Of a stretch of DNA of 64,000 nucleotides, positions 16,306-25,159 are shown piece by piece. Both the position numbers and the translations under genes were made by a program. The stretch covers positions 310,001 to 374,000 of the forward strand of contig NZ_VIWP01000006.1 in assembly GCF_007829835.1 (NCBI RefSeq). The letters are read 5' to 3'. The DNA comes from Neorhizobium alkalisoli. GTDB taxonomy: Bacteria; Pseudomonadota; Alphaproteobacteria; Rhizobiales; Rhizobiaceae. The notes beneath the pieces are model-generated. The model was not told where the DNA came from and searched no databases. It saw only the letters and a list, made by a program, of their open reading frames with translations. The first letter of the stretch is position 1. Each line of letters begins with the position of its first letter.

Positions 16306-17415
16306 ATGAGCATCGTTGCGAATGAGCCCGTTCCGCGTCCAGGCATTCTGGATATTGCCGCCTATGTGCCCGGCAAGGAACATGCTCCCGGCGTTGCCAG
16401 GGTTTTCAAGCTGTCCTCCAACGAGACGCCGCTTGGCGCGAGCCCCAAGGCGATCGAAGCCTTCAAGCAGGCGGCCGGCAATCTCGAACTCTATCCCGAT
16501 GGTCAGGCACTGGCTCTGCGCGAGGCGATCGCTTCCGTGCATGGCCTGAACGTTGCCAACATCATGTGCGGCAATGGTTCGGACGAGCTGCTCGGCCTTC
16601 TCTGCCACGTCTATCTTGGCTCTGGCGATGAGGCGATCATCACCCAGCACGGCTTCCTCGTCTACAAGATCCAGATCATGGGCGCCGGCGCCAAGGCGAT
16701 CGAAGTGCCGGAAAAGGATTGCACGGTCGATGTCGACGCGATCCTCGCCGCCGTGACGGACAAGACCAAGATGGTCTTCATCGCCAATCCGGGCAATCCG
16801 ACCGGGACCTATGTGCCGGTTGCCGATATCCGCCGTCTGCATGCCGGCCTGCCGAAGGGCGTCATCCTCGTGCTTGACGCGGCCTATGCGGAATATGTCC
16901 GCAAGAACGATTACGAGGCGGGTCTGGAACTGGTCTCGGCCAACAAGAACGTCGTCATGTGCCGTACTTTCTCCAAGGTCTATGGTCTTGCGGCCCTGCG
17001 TATCGGCTGGATGTACGGCCCGGCCAATATTCTGGATGCGCTGAACCGCGTGCGCGGCCCGTTCAACATGAATGCGCCGGCGATCGCTGCCGGTGCCGCT
17101 GCCATCCGCGACGGTGCCTTCATCGAAAAGGCGATCGAGCACAACACGCTCTGGCTCGACAAGCTGACCCATGCTTTCGAGGCGATCGGCCTCAAGGTCA
17201 CGCCGTCGGTCACCAATTTCGTGCTGATCCATTTTCCGGATGTGGACGGCAAGCGCGCGCCCGATGCCGATGCCTTCCTGACCAGCCGCGGTTATATCCT
17301 GCGCGCCGTCAAGGGATATGGCCTGCCGAACGCGCTTCGCATGACGGTCGGCTCGGAAGAGGCAAACCGCGGCGTCATCGAGACGCTCGGCGAGTTTATG
17401 GGACGTTCCGCATGA
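16306..17415 (+). CDS. hisC: Histidinol-phosphate aminotransferase
   Basis: A 369-residue class I/II PLP aminotransferase. It converts imidazole acetol-phosphate to histidinol phosphate; in rhizobia such HisC copies next to tyrC may also act on aromatic amino acids. Motifs: KLSSNETPLGASP near 35-47, ANPGNPTG for substrate binding, VLDAAYAEY and the Schiff-base Lys224 in TFSKVYGLAALR. The C-terminal Arg motif is present in LRMTVGSEEANR. It overlaps tyrC by four bases (ATGA at 17412), so both are coupled, and this pairing favours a role in tyrosine/phenylalanine supply as well as histidine. Confidence 0.94.
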   Translation: MSIVANEPVPRPGILDIAAYVPGKEHAPGVARVFKLSSNETPLGASPKAIEAFKQAAGNLELYPDGQALALREAIASVHGLNVANIMCGNGSDELLGLLCHVYLGSGDEAIITQHGFLVYKIQIMGAGAKAIEVPEKDCTVDVDAILAAVTDKTKMVFIANPGNPTGTYVPVADIRRLHAGLPKGVILVLDAAYAEYVRKNDYEAGLELVSANKNVVMCRTFSKVYGLAALRIGWMYGPANILDALNRVRGPFNMNAPAIAAGAAAIRDGAFIEKAIEHNTLWLDKLTHAFEAIGLKVTPSVTNFVLIHFPDVDGKRAPDADAFLTSRGYILRAVKGYGLPNALRMTVGSEEANRGVIETLGEFMGRSA

Positions 17416-18341
17416 CCATCCCGCATTTCGAGCGGATCGCGCTGATCGGTATCGGTCTGATCGGCTCGTCGATCGCCCGTGACGTCAAGGCACTCGGCCT
17501 CGCCAAAGAGGTCGTGGTTTCGACGCGCAGTGAAGAGACCTTGAAGCGGGCGAAAGAACTCGAGCTCGGCAGTGAATATACGGTGTCGGCTGCCGATGCG
17601 GTGAAGGGTGCCGATCTGGTGATCGTCTCGGTTCCGGTCGGAGCATCGGAAGCGGTTGCCAAGCAGATTGCCAGCAGCCTGAAGCCGGGCGCGATCGTTA
17701 CCGATGTCGGCTCCACCAAGGCGTCGGTCATCGCCCAGATGGCGCCGCATATGCCCGACAACGTGCATTTCATTCCCGGCCACCCACTGGCGGGAACGGA
17801 AAAGTCCGGCCCGGATGCAGGCTTTGTCGGCCTGTTCCGTGATCGCTGGTGCATTTTCACGCCTTTGCCGGATACCGATCCGGTGGCGCTCGATAAGCTC
17901 AAGGCCTTCTGGATGGCGCTCGGTTCGCGTGTCGACGACATGGATCCGCAGCACCACGACAAGGTGCTCGCCATCGTCTCGCACCTGCCGCATATCATCG
18001 CCTACAATATCGTCGGCACGGCGGACGATCTGGAGACGGTGACGGAATCGGAAGTGATCAAATATTCCGCTTCCGGCTTCCGCGATTTCACCCGTCTGGC
18101 CGCTTCCGATCCAACCATGTGGCGCGATATCTGCCTGCATAACAAGGATGCGATCCTGGAAATGCTCGCGCGTTTTTCCGAGGACCTCGCCTATCTGCAA
18201 AGGGCGATCCGCTGGGGTGAGGGCGACAAGCTGTTCGAACTCTTCACCCGCACGCGGGCGGTCCGCCGGTCGATCATCCAGGCCGGTCAGGATGTCGACG
18301 CGCCGGATTTCGGCCGCCATGCGCTGGATGTGAAGAAGTAA
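17412..18341 (+). CDS. tyrC: Prephenate/arogenate dehydrogenase family protein
   Basis: A 309-residue NAD(P)-dependent dehydrogenase for tyrosine synthesis, oxidatively decarboxylating arogenate or prephenate. The Rossmann motif GIGLIGSS is at 13-20, followed by VIVSVPVGASE, TDVGSTKASV and the substrate-binding HFIPGHPLAGTEKSGP. The helical C-terminal domain contains DPQHHDKVLAIVSHLPHIIAY and SGFRDFTRLAASDPTMWRDI, all as expected. Start overlaps hisC by four bases. Its end is 12 bp from the convergent DUF2125 gene. Cyclohexadienyl versus arogenate specificity cannot be read from sequence here. Confidence 0.94.
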   Translation: MTIPHFERIALIGIGLIGSSIARDVKALGLAKEVVVSTRSEETLKRAKELELGSEYTVSAADAVKGADLVIVSVPVGASEAVAKQIASSLKPGAIVTDVGSTKASVIAQMAPHMPDNVHFIPGHPLAGTEKSGPDAGFVGLFRDRWCIFTPLPDTDPVALDKLKAFWMALGSRVDDMDPQHHDKVLAIVSHLPHIIAYNIVGTADDLETVTESEVIKYSASGFRDFTRLAASDPTMWRDICLHNKDAILEMLARFSEDLAYLQRAIRWGEGDKLFELFTRTRAVRRSIIQAGQDVDAPDFGRHALDVKK

Positions 18342-18353
18342 GGCGTAAACCGA

Positions 18354-19358
18354 TCAGATCGGCGGGATCTCGCCGATCTGGATCAGTCCGCCGGCCAGAA
18401 CCTTGCCGCGCCTGATGGTGAGGTCGATCGAGGCATTGGAGCCGCCACCGAGCGCCGACAGCATCTTCGATGCGGTGTCGAGCGTCGGCGCGAAATCCGG
18501 AAACGCTTCGCCAAGGCTCTTGCGCCAGGCATCGATCTGCTCGATGCGCAGTTTCAGCTTGCCGTTCATGCGGCCATTCTCATCGAAGGAGAAGGGGCCG
18601 GATAGCGTCATCACCCGGCCCTGACCAAGATCGGCGCGGAATTGGCGCATCTCCGCCTTTGTGCCGGTCAGCGACGTGCCGTTCGGGTCCGTGCCGTCAA
18701 TCATGCCGGCGCGGCCGATCAGCGTCAGGTCGAGGCTGGAGTCGAGGGCCGGAAGGAACTGCGCGACGCCCGGCAGGGTGGTCGCGGCACCCTTCAGGTC
18801 GATCGCCGTATCGAGATCGGCGCCGTTCTGGCGCAGATGGATTTCCGCATGATTGCTGGTGACGTCGAAGGTCTGATTGTCGGCCGTGGAAACGACATTG
18901 GTCTTGGCGCCTTCGATCACCAGCGAGGCGCGCTCGACGCCGCCAAGCTTGGCGATCAGGCTCGATTGCAGCGATGTCCACGTGGTATTGAGGGTCAGGC
19001 CGCGGCTCGAGCGGACCTCTGCCGGTGCATCCATTTCCCAGACGATATGGCCGGGATTGTAGATCTGGGCTGCCGAGCGCAAGGCGCCGAAAGTGCCGGA
19101 AATGCCGTTGGCCTTGTCGTCGACCGAGACCTTCGAGCAGAACAGGCCTATGCGAAAAGGATAACCGCGATATTCGGCATCGGTGCATTCGGCGGCAATG
19201 CCGCGCTTTTCCTGGCTGCCGAGAAAGGCGAGCGTGTTTTCCTTCAGAAGCGATGCGGCATAGAACCAGCCTGCCGTATAGAGGCAGATCGCCAGAACCA
19301 CGGCGGTGGCGAGAAGCCACAATTTTCTGCTGACGCCGCTGCGGCTTGACGCTGCCAT
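18354..19358 (-). CDS. DUF2125 domain protein, membrane-anchored
   Basis: A 334-residue protein with one N-terminal transmembrane segment (about residues 12-32, KLWLLATAVVLAICLYTAGW) and a long beta-rich periplasmic body, matching DUF2125. Features include the Cys pair in AAECTDAEYRGYPFRIGLFC and the closing LAGGLIQIGEIPPI. The frame is open to 19532, but the ATG at 19358 has a good GGAGAA site seven bases before it and starts right at the membrane anchor. Function unknown; the fold resembles large periplasmic AsmA-like proteins in outline. It diverges from the ChaC gene across 48 bp. Confidence 0.85.
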   Translation of the reverse strand: MAASSRSGVSRKLWLLATAVVLAICLYTAGWFYAASLLKENTLAFLGSQEKRGIAAECTDAEYRGYPFRIGLFCSKVSVDDKANGISGTFGALRSAAQIYNPGHIVWEMDAPAEVRSSRGLTLNTTWTSLQSSLIAKLGGVERASLVIEGAKTNVVSTADNQTFDVTSNHAEIHLRQNGADLDTAIDLKGAATTLPGVAQFLPALDSSLDLTLIGRAGMIDGTDPNGTSLTGTKAEMRQFRADLGQGRVMTLSGPFSFDENGRMNGKLKLRIEQIDAWRKSLGEAFPDFAPTLDTASKMLSALGGGSNASIDLTIRRGKVLAGGLIQIGEIPPI

Positions 19359-19406
19359 GTTGTTCTCCCAATGGTGCTTCGTAATGAAAAGGGCTTGGCC
19401 TGCGAT

Positions 19407-19931
19407 ATGGACGAATTTTGGATCTTTGGCTACGGATCGCTGATGTGGAATCCGGGTTTCGCGTATGAGACAAGAATGGATGCGCGCGTCTTCGGGTTCC
19501 GCCGTTCGCTCTGCATCTGGTCGGTGGCCCATCGCGGCACGCCGGAAAATCCGGGTCTCGTGCTTGGCCTCGACCGTGGCGGTTCATGCCGCGGCGTGGC
19601 TTTCCGGGTGGGGGAAAAGGACCGCGACGAGGCGCTGGATTACCTTCGCAAGCGTGAATTGATCACAGATGTCTATCTGGAGCGCATTCTGCCCGTGACA
19701 CTTGCCGATGGTCGCCGCGTGCAGGCCGTTTCCTACATCGTCGACCGTACTCATGAGGAATATGCCGGATCGCTGGAGATCGACGAGGCGGCGCAGATCG
19801 TGGCGCGTTCGCATGGTCAGGCTGGGCCGAACGATGCCTATGTCTTCAATACGCTGACGCATTTGAAGACGATGGGAATTCGGGATCTATGGCTTGAAGG
19901 TGTGGGTGAGCGACTATTGGCTTCGGTTTGA
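19407..19931 (+). CDS. Gamma-glutamylcyclotransferase (ChaC family)
   Basis: A 174-residue protein starting MDEFWIFGYGSLMWNPGF; the YGSLMWNP motif at 9-16 is the ChaC/GGCT substrate loop. ChaC enzymes cleave glutathione to 5-oxoproline and Cys-Gly. Other family pieces are FRRSLCIWSVAHRGTPENPGL, RGVAFRV and the Glu-containing YLRKRELITDVYLERILPV, where the catalytic Glu is expected. An in-frame ATG at 19371 adds 12 residues with no similarity, so 19407 is used. It stands alone, with the second mosaic element immediately downstream. Confidence 0.9.
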   Translation: MDEFWIFGYGSLMWNPGFAYETRMDARVFGFRRSLCIWSVAHRGTPENPGLVLGLDRGGSCRGVAFRVGEKDRDEALDYLRKRELITDVYLERILPVTLADGRRVQAVSYIVDRTHEEYAGSLEIDEAAQIVARSHGQAGPNDAYVFNTLTHLKTMGIRDLWLEGVGERLLASV

Positions 19932-19938
19932 TGCCTTT

Positions 19939-20067
19939 GCCCCTCATCCGCCTGCCGGCACCTTCTCCCCGTCATGACGGGGAGAAGGACACTTGCGGCA
20001 CGCTCTCTGCCTCAATCAGGGCAGGTCCCCTCTCCCCGCAAGCGGGGAGAGGGTTAGGGTGAGGGGC
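19939..20067. repeat. Rhizobium intergenic mosaic element (RIME-like), copy 2
   Basis: A 129-bp element with the same inverted ends as copy 1 (GCCCCTCA/TGAGGGGC). It contains a perfect 28-bp palindrome at 19961-19988 and a 12-bp-stem hairpin at 20028-20053 (loop AA). Read on the minus strand it aligns with copy 1, so the two copies are inverted relative to each other. It separates the convergent ChaC and plsC genes and could also serve as a bidirectional terminator. Confidence 0.85.
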
Positions 20068-20083
20068 CGATTTGCCTGTGGGC

Positions 20084-20875
20084 TTAAGCCGCCGTCTGAG
20101 CCTTCAATTCCGCCAGCCGCTTCTTCGCCTCGGGCGGCAGCGGCAGGTGCGGGTTGGCGGCGACGGTTTCGACGAGCAGTTCGTCGCTCGCCTTTTCCAG
20201 TGTCTCGACCAGCTGCTTGTAGAAGGCATCCGGATCCAAACCCGGCTGGATTGCCGGCAGGATGCGGACCTTGAAATGGCCGGGATATTTGACGAGCTTG
20301 CGGCGGCCCCAGAACAGGCCCCAATGGGCGACGACCGGCACGACCGGAACCTGGGTATCACGATAGATGCGGGCAATGCCGTAGCGATATTCGGGGGCGG
20401 CGCCCGGCGGGCGGCGGGTGCCCTCGGGATAGATGATCAGCTGGCGGCCGGCATCCATCTCTTCGCGGGTGCGCTTCATCACCTCGACCATGACCTTGCC
20501 GCGGGCGCCGCGATTGACCGGGATCATCTTCTGCTTGGCGGCATACCAGCCGAAGAGCGGGATCCACATCAGCTCGCGCTTCAGGATATAGACCGGGTCA
20601 CGCTGGTAAGGCAGAAGCGCCACCGTATCCCAGGCCGACTGATGCTTCGGTGCAAAGATGCAGCCGCCTTCCGGCACGTTTTCCAGACCTTCGATCTCGA
20701 AGGTCGCACCGACGATCTTTGCCATCAGCCAGTTGCAGGAGGCCGCCCAGGCCTTCGGGATCCTGTAGGCGGCCTTGCGCGGCATCAGGAAATAGATCGG
20801 CGAGAGCACGATCATCCTGACGATGAGGTTTGTGTAGAAGGCAGTGTTGAACAGAACCGAACGCAGGAGCAGCAT
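20084..20875 (-). CDS. plsC: 1-acyl-sn-glycerol-3-phosphate acyltransferase (PlsC family)
   Basis: A 263-residue lysophospholipid acyltransferase. It acylates lysophosphatidate at sn-2, making phosphatidate at the inner membrane. The catalytic H-x4-D is at 78-83 (HQSAWD), the second motif is near PVNRGARGK, and the glycerophosphate-binding EGTRR is at 151-155. A hydrophobic N-terminal segment (about 15-30) anchors it. It is the last gene of the minus-strand series ftsE-ftsX-ydcF-plsC that I recall in many rhizobia, although a palindromic repeat and 158 bp separate it from ydcF. Paralogues with other acyl preferences exist, so 'plsC' is by family. Confidence 0.9.
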   Translation of the reverse strand: MLLLRSVLFNTAFYTNLIVRMIVLSPIYFLMPRKAAYRIPKAWAASCNWLMAKIVGATFEIEGLENVPEGGCIFAPKHQSAWDTVALLPYQRDPVYILKRELMWIPLFGWYAAKQKMIPVNRGARGKVMVEVMKRTREEMDAGRQLIIYPEGTRRPPGAAPEYRYGIARIYRDTQVPVVPVVAHWGLFWGRRKLVKYPGHFKVRILPAIQPGLDPDAFYKQLVETLEKASDELLVETVAANPHLPLPPEAKKRLAELKAQTAA

Positions 20876-20888
20876 GAAGCGGGCTTTC

Positions 20889-20970
20889 TAGAGCATGTCT
20901 CCCGAAAGTGGTCGCCGGTTTCGGGTAAGGACATGCGTACAAAGAACGAGCTGAAGCGCAAAGCGCTTTA
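20889..20970. repeat. Dispersed palindromic repeat, rhizobial GCATGTC type, copy 1
   Basis: An imperfect hairpin with paired arms GCATGTC (20893-20899) with GACATGC (20930-20936), and inside it CCCGAAA (20901-20907) with TTTCGGG (20919-20925). It is followed by AAAGCGCTTT-type sequence ending near 20970. I recall many near-copies of this pattern between genes in Rhizobiales genomes. A shorter relative is at 43455-43495. It lies between ydcF and plsC. Confidence 0.7.
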
Positions 20971-21033
20971 GCGGATCGCAGCCTGCCTACACGAGATCGA
21001 TGTCGGAAAAAAGCGCTGACGTTGATGGGAGTG

Positions 21034-21768
21034 TCAGGGCTTGGGTTTCTTCGTCGAGCCGGTCGGGTCGCCTTCGGTCCTGAGACCGCTGCCGCGGCCA
21101 ATGCCGAGCATGTCGCGGATCGTGGCCAGCACGACCTTGCCATATTCCGAGAGCATGGTTCTCAGCGTATCGGGTTCGGCAAACCAGGCGCGCCGCGTCA
21201 GGTCGGCCGTTACGACGGGATAGGCGATGAATTCCGTTACCGGATCGGCCTGCCGTAATTCATGCAGGCTGCGCAGCATGTGATAATTGTTGGTTACGAC
21301 CAGAACCGACCGGTATTTGTGATCGTGGATCCAGCGGGTGATCTCGCTTGCATTGCCGATCGTGTCGATCGCGTCGTAACCGATATCAACGCAGCATTTG
21401 AAGAGATCCGCAGACCCCTGGGTCGCCTTCCTGATCTGTGTCGGCGTCGTAGAGGGGTGGGCGCCAGAGATTAGCAGGCGCTGGCCGGCGCCATCGCGCA
21501 ACAGGCCGAGCGCCTGTTCGATGCGCAGGTAACCGCCCGTCAGCACGACGATCGCATCGGCCTTCACGCCATCCGGTGCCTTCAGCGAGGATACCGAATC
21601 AGCGAACCACAAAAAGCCGCCCGCGAGCACGGCGCAGAACAGAAAAATTGCCAGGAGCAGCCGGCGTGCAGTCCGTCGCAGCAGGCTTTTGCGAGACAGC
21701 CAGGCCATCCGCGGCCGCTCCGGCGGCCGGGTTTCCGTGGAACTTGGAGGGGTCTCGCCGAGGGTCAT
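21034..21768 (-). CDS. YdcF family protein (DUF218)
   Basis: A 244-residue membrane-anchored protein: a basic N-terminus, one transmembrane helix (about 36-56, RLLLAIFLFCAVLAGGFLWF) and a periplasmic DUF218 domain. Family motifs are DAIVVLTGGYLRIEQAL, GAGQRLLISGAHPSTT, DTIGNASEITRWI and VLVVTNNYHMLRSLHEL. Relatives (SanA, YdcF, ElyC) influence envelope integrity and peptidoglycan or enterobacterial common antigen metabolism; SAM binding has been reported for YdcF. Located 74 bp downstream of ftsX on the same strand. An alternative start at residue 21 (MAWLSRK) would still keep the membrane helix. Confidence 0.88.
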   Translation of the reverse strand: MTLGETPPSSTETRPPERPRMAWLSRKSLLRRTARRLLLAIFLFCAVLAGGFLWFADSVSSLKAPDGVKADAIVVLTGGYLRIEQALGLLRDGAGQRLLISGAHPSTTPTQIRKATQGSADLFKCCVDIGYDAIDTIGNASEITRWIHDHKYRSVLVVTNNYHMLRSLHELRQADPVTEFIAYPVVTADLTRRAWFAEPDTLRTMLSEYGKVVLATIRDMLGIGRGSGLRTEGDPTGSTKKPKP

Positions 21769-21842
21769 GAATCGTCAATAACTACAGATTAAGGCGGTGC
21801 CTAGTCCTGCGCGTTGTCGCATCGCGCAAATCCGATCATCGA

Positions 21843-22904
21843 TCAAGAATAGGGGGCGCCTTCGGAGCGTGCCGGATCGGAGCGGACGAAGTCGATTTCG
21901 TCGATCGTGCGCATCACGGTAATGCGGGCCGTCAGCGTCGTCAGCAGCGCGATGATGATCATCGTCGCAAAGATGCCGAGATAACCGGTAAAGCCGATCG
22001 TAAACGAGCCGAAGAGGGCGGTCGCCTGCTCGCTCTGAGGCGTTGCCCGCGAGTTCGACTGCCAGAGATTGGCGATCGCAAACAGGCCGGCTGCCAAAGC
22101 ACCGCCGGCGGCCGAGCCCTTGATGCTGATCTTCAGGAAATGTTTCTGGAATTCCCGTGCCGCAAACGAACTTTCGGCGCCGACGAAGTGCAGTACCTCG
22201 ATGATGTGGCGATTGCCGGAGAGCGCACCGCGCGTGGCGAAGATGACGGTCAGGATCATCGCCGTGAAAACGAGAACCAGTACGCCGGTGCCGATCAGCA
22301 CCGTGGTGCGGGCCATGGAGACCAGCCGGTCGACCCAGGTGCGGTGGTCGTCGAGAAAGGCCTGTGGCACTTCCGTCTTCAAAAGATCACGCATGGAATC
22401 GAAATCGGGTGGGTTGCGCTCGTCAATGGTGACGATGACGAGCCGCGGCACCGGCAGGTCGTCGAGATTGAGATCGGCACCGAGCCAGGGTTCGAGCAGG
22501 CGCGCTGTGGCGCTGTCGTCCATGATCGTGCCGTCGCGGGTACCGACGAAGGTCATGGCCACGTCGCGCGCCTTTTTCAGCGCGGCATTCATGTCCAGAC
22601 CGTCTTCCGGCTTGATCTGGATGGTGATTTCTCGGGAAATCTGGCTCTGCCAGCTGGCGGCCGTCGCCCAGACCATGCTGACGGCACCAAGCGTCAGGCA
22701 GGCGAGAAAGGCCATGATGGCGATCACCACCATCAGCGCATTGCCCTGAATATTGGATGGCGGCAGGATCGGTCCGGTCGGGCGCACCCGCATTTCCGGG
22801 CGTCGCGGCGTCTGCTGGTTGGGCGTCGTCGGAGATGCACTCGTCGGAGGCTGTTTGCCAGCGCTACCGGGTTTGCGTTTTTTCGTGCGGGTCGGCTCAC
22901 TCAT
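21843..22904 (-). CDS. ftsX: Cell division protein FtsX
   Basis: A 353-residue membrane protein of the FtsEX complex, which couples cytoplasmic ATP hydrolysis to activation of periplasmic cell-wall hydrolases at the septum. The long cytoplasmic N-terminus (about 50 residues, Pro/Arg/Lys-rich) is typical of rhizobial FtsX. Four transmembrane segments are visible at about 56-80, 205-230, 265-285 and 310-335, with a periplasmic loop (about 85-200) between the first two. The start overlaps the end of ftsE by eight bases, so translation is coupled. Confidence 0.93.
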   Translation of the reverse strand: MSEPTRTKKRKPGSAGKQPPTSASPTTPNQQTPRRPEMRVRPTGPILPPSNIQGNALMVVIAIMAFLACLTLGAVSMVWATAASWQSQISREITIQIKPEDGLDMNAALKKARDVAMTFVGTRDGTIMDDSATARLLEPWLGADLNLDDLPVPRLVIVTIDERNPPDFDSMRDLLKTEVPQAFLDDHRTWVDRLVSMARTTVLIGTGVLVLVFTAMILTVIFATRGALSGNRHIIEVLHFVGAESSFAAREFQKHFLKISIKGSAAGGALAAGLFAIANLWQSNSRATPQSEQATALFGSFTIGFTGYLGIFATMIIIALLTTLTARITVMRTIDEIDFVRSDPARSEGAPYS

Positions 22905-23556
22905 AGATGTCGAGCCTCCCTTCGGTAAGGATCATGCGCCTTGCATCCACCTGGTCCATCAGCGCCAGATCGTGGGTTGCGATGACGACGGCGGTGCCGA
23001 GCCGGTTCAGCTCCATGAAAAGGCTGAGGATCCGCCTTGCCATGGGCGGATCGACATTGCCGGTCGGTTCGTCGGCGAGCAGTATTTCCGGACGGTCCAT
23101 CAGCGCTCTGGCAATTGCTGCGCGCTGTTTCTCTCCGCCCGAAAGCACGGCCGGGAGCACGTTGATGCGCTCGCCGAGACCGACCCATTTCAGAAGCTCG
23201 ATCACGTCGTTGCGATACGAGCTTTCCTCCTTGCCGCGCACACGCAGCGGCAGGGCGACGTTTTCATAGGTCGTCAGGTGGTCGAGCAGGCGAAAATCCT
23301 GGAAGACGATGCCGACCCGTCGGCGCAACATCGGCAGTTCGGCGCGCGGGATCTGCGACAGGTCGCGGTCGAACATGCGGATGATGCCGCGCGTCGGATG
23401 CAGGGACATGAAAAGCAGGCGCAGGAGCGTCGTCTTGCCGGCGCCCGACGGTCCCGTCAGGAACTGGAACGAGCGCTTGGGAATGTCGAATGTCATGTCG
23501 CGGAGAATCTCCGGACCCATTCCGTAGCGCAGGCCGACATTTTCGAAATGGATCAA
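22897..23556 (-). CDS. ftsE: Cell division ATP-binding protein FtsE
   Basis: A 219-residue ABC ATPase partner of FtsX. Walker A GPSGAGKTT is at 35-43, the Q-loop is in GIVFQDFRLLDHLT, the ABC signature is LSGGEKQRAAIARAL, and Walker B is EILLADEPTGNVD; the switch His is in VIATHDLALM. The N-terminus MIHFENVGLRYGMGPEIL is standard for FtsE. It is the first gene of the minus-strand ftsE-ftsX-ydcF series, with 208 bp of non-coding sequence separating it from the divergent gene at 23765. Confidence 0.96.
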   Translation of the reverse strand: MIHFENVGLRYGMGPEILRDMTFDIPKRSFQFLTGPSGAGKTTLLRLLFMSLHPTRGIIRMFDRDLSQIPRAELPMLRRRVGIVFQDFRLLDHLTTYENVALPLRVRGKEESSYRNDVIELLKWVGLGERINVLPAVLSGGEKQRAAIARALMDRPEILLADEPTGNVDPPMARRILSLFMELNRLGTAVVIATHDLALMDQVDARRMILTEGRLDIYE

Positions 23557-23764
23557 CGGGCGACCGAGTCCTCGACTCTTTCAAAATTCACTTGCCGCCA
23601 TCTCTTAACGACGGGCGTAAACGAAAGGTAAATTCCGCGCAGAAATAGGCTGATTTCCGGCGAAATTTGCAAAGCGTTAACCATTCCAATTTACGACTTG
23701 GGGGGATTCGTTTCAATGCCCGGCTTGCCTTCATACAGGCGATGGCTGACCCCGCGAGGCTTCG

Positions 23765-24424
23765 ATGAGCAGTTTCACCAGCCGCTCCGGCAAGACCATC
23801 TTCAAAATGGACATTCTGCCGCCGGATCAGAAATCCCGCCGCAATGGTTTCAAGCCGCGTCGCGCTGAGGCCGTCGATGCGCATTTCGTGCCGGTCGTCG
23901 GTGGCCAGCGCCGCCGTGGTGCTGCCGGTTTCCACAATGACAACCGCCGCGGTGCGACGGTCCGGCAGCAGGCAGAGGATGCAGGCTTCGTGGCGGGCGT
24001 TGAGCGCAAGCTCGGAAATCTCTCGGCCGACCTGTTCTGCGCAGTTGTTGCTGCCGTCTTCGTGCTGGTGTTCTTTCTCGCTGGCGGTTTCTCCTTCCTT
24101 TTCGGCCAGGGCGCCCAGGCTGAGGCCGGCCCGCTTCTCAACATCACCCATGTCAGCATGACGCCGCAGGATGCGGGCGGGATGCGGGTTCTCTTGATCA
24201 ACGGTATCGTTGAAAATGCCGGCAGTGCTACGCATGCCATGCCGGCCATCCGCGCCGAGCTTCTGTCTGGCGATGCGCTGGTGGCAAGCACGCTGATCAG
24301 CCCGCCTGCCTCGCAGATCGAAGGCGGACACAGCCGTGGCTTCTCGGCCCGCGTGCCGCATCCCGGTGGGAAACTGCCCGATTTGAAACTCTCCTTTGCA
24401 GAACGGGATGCCTCCCGCTCCTGA
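23765..24424 (+). CDS. Single-pass membrane protein with DUF3426-like periplasmic domain
   Basis: A 219-residue protein. The cytoplasmic N-terminal 85 residues are basic and low in hydrophobics (KTIFKMDILPPDQKSRRNG), one transmembrane helix spans about 91-114, and the periplasmic part (about 120-219) has the pattern NITHVSMTPQDAGGMRVLLI then NGIVENAG, P..RAELLSGD and GGHSRGFSARV, resembling the C-terminal DUF3426/FxLYD type of domain. The zinc-ribbon usually found at the N-terminus of DUF3426 proteins is not present. It precedes hpt by about 40 bp and is probably in the same transcript. Function unknown. Confidence 0.78.
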   Translation: MSSFTSRSGKTIFKMDILPPDQKSRRNGFKPRRAEAVDAHFVPVVGGQRRRGAAGFHNDNRRGATVRQQAEDAGFVAGVERKLGNLSADLFCAVVAAVFVLVFFLAGGFSFLFGQGAQAEAGPLLNITHVSMTPQDAGGMRVLLINGIVENAGSATHAMPAIRAELLSGDALVASTLISPPASQIEGGHSRGFSARVPHPGGKLPDLKLSFAERDASRS

Positions 24425-24465
24425 TTGTGCTATCGCGGTTTTTTGACCGTATCAGGAGTGACCGC

Positions 24466-25008
24466 ATGCCCGTCGTGCGCGGAAAGATCATCGAGCCGCT
24501 TTATACCGCCGAGCAGATTGCCGAGCGCAACCATGCCATCGCCGCCCAGGTCGCGGCCGGTCCCACCAAGGACCTGCTGGTCATCGCCATCCTGAAGGGC
24601 TCTTTCATCTTCGCTGCAGACCTTCTGCGCGCGATGCACGATGTCGGCCTTGCCCCGGAAGTCGAGTTCATCACCCTTTCGAGCTATGGCACCGGAACGG
24701 TCTCGCAGGGCGTGCGCATCGTCAAGGATATCGATAGCGATGTGAAGGATCGCGACGTTCTCCTGATCGACGACATTCTCGAATCCGGCCGCACCCTGAA
24801 ATTCGCCAAGGAACTGCTGATGGAGCGTGGCGCGCGCCATGTCTCGCTCGCCGTTCTTCTCGACAAGAAGGTGAAGCGCAAGGAAGAGCTGGAAGCGGAT
24901 TTCGTCGGCTTCGAATGCCCTGATTATTTCGTCGTCGGTTACGGCATGGATGTCGCCTATGCCTTCCGCGAATTGCCCTTCGTCGGCGTCGTCACGGGCG
25001 ACGCCTGA
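24466..25008 (+). CDS. hpt: Hypoxanthine phosphoribosyltransferase
   Basis: A 180-residue purine salvage enzyme converting hypoxanthine (and guanine) plus PRPP to IMP/GMP. The PRPP-binding motif is DVLLIDDILESGRTL, the early LKGSFIFAADL forms the flexible region, and the purine-binding part is VGFECPDYFVVGYGMD. An in-frame start at 24427 adds 13 residues, but the ATG at 24466 is preceded by AGGAGTGACC, a good ribosome site, and gives the conserved MPVVRGKIIEPLY. cpdR follows after 151 bp. Confidence 0.95.
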   Translation: MPVVRGKIIEPLYTAEQIAERNHAIAAQVAAGPTKDLLVIAILKGSFIFAADLLRAMHDVGLAPEVEFITLSSYGTGTVSQGVRIVKDIDSDVKDRDVLLIDDILESGRTLKFAKELLMERGARHVSLAVLLDKKVKRKEELEADFVGFECPDYFVVGYGMDVAYAFRELPFVGVVTGDA

Positions 25009-25159
25009 CCGTTCGCTGACCCTGTCCCAATATGGGAAATGACAGTCCTGAAGTCGTAAGGTGTTAACCATGGCGCGCCGCAAAGGCGCGTCGTTTACTC
25101 CTCGAAAAGGAAAGTCTGGTGATTTGCTCTGAATAAGAATCAACGGAGCGATGATCGCT

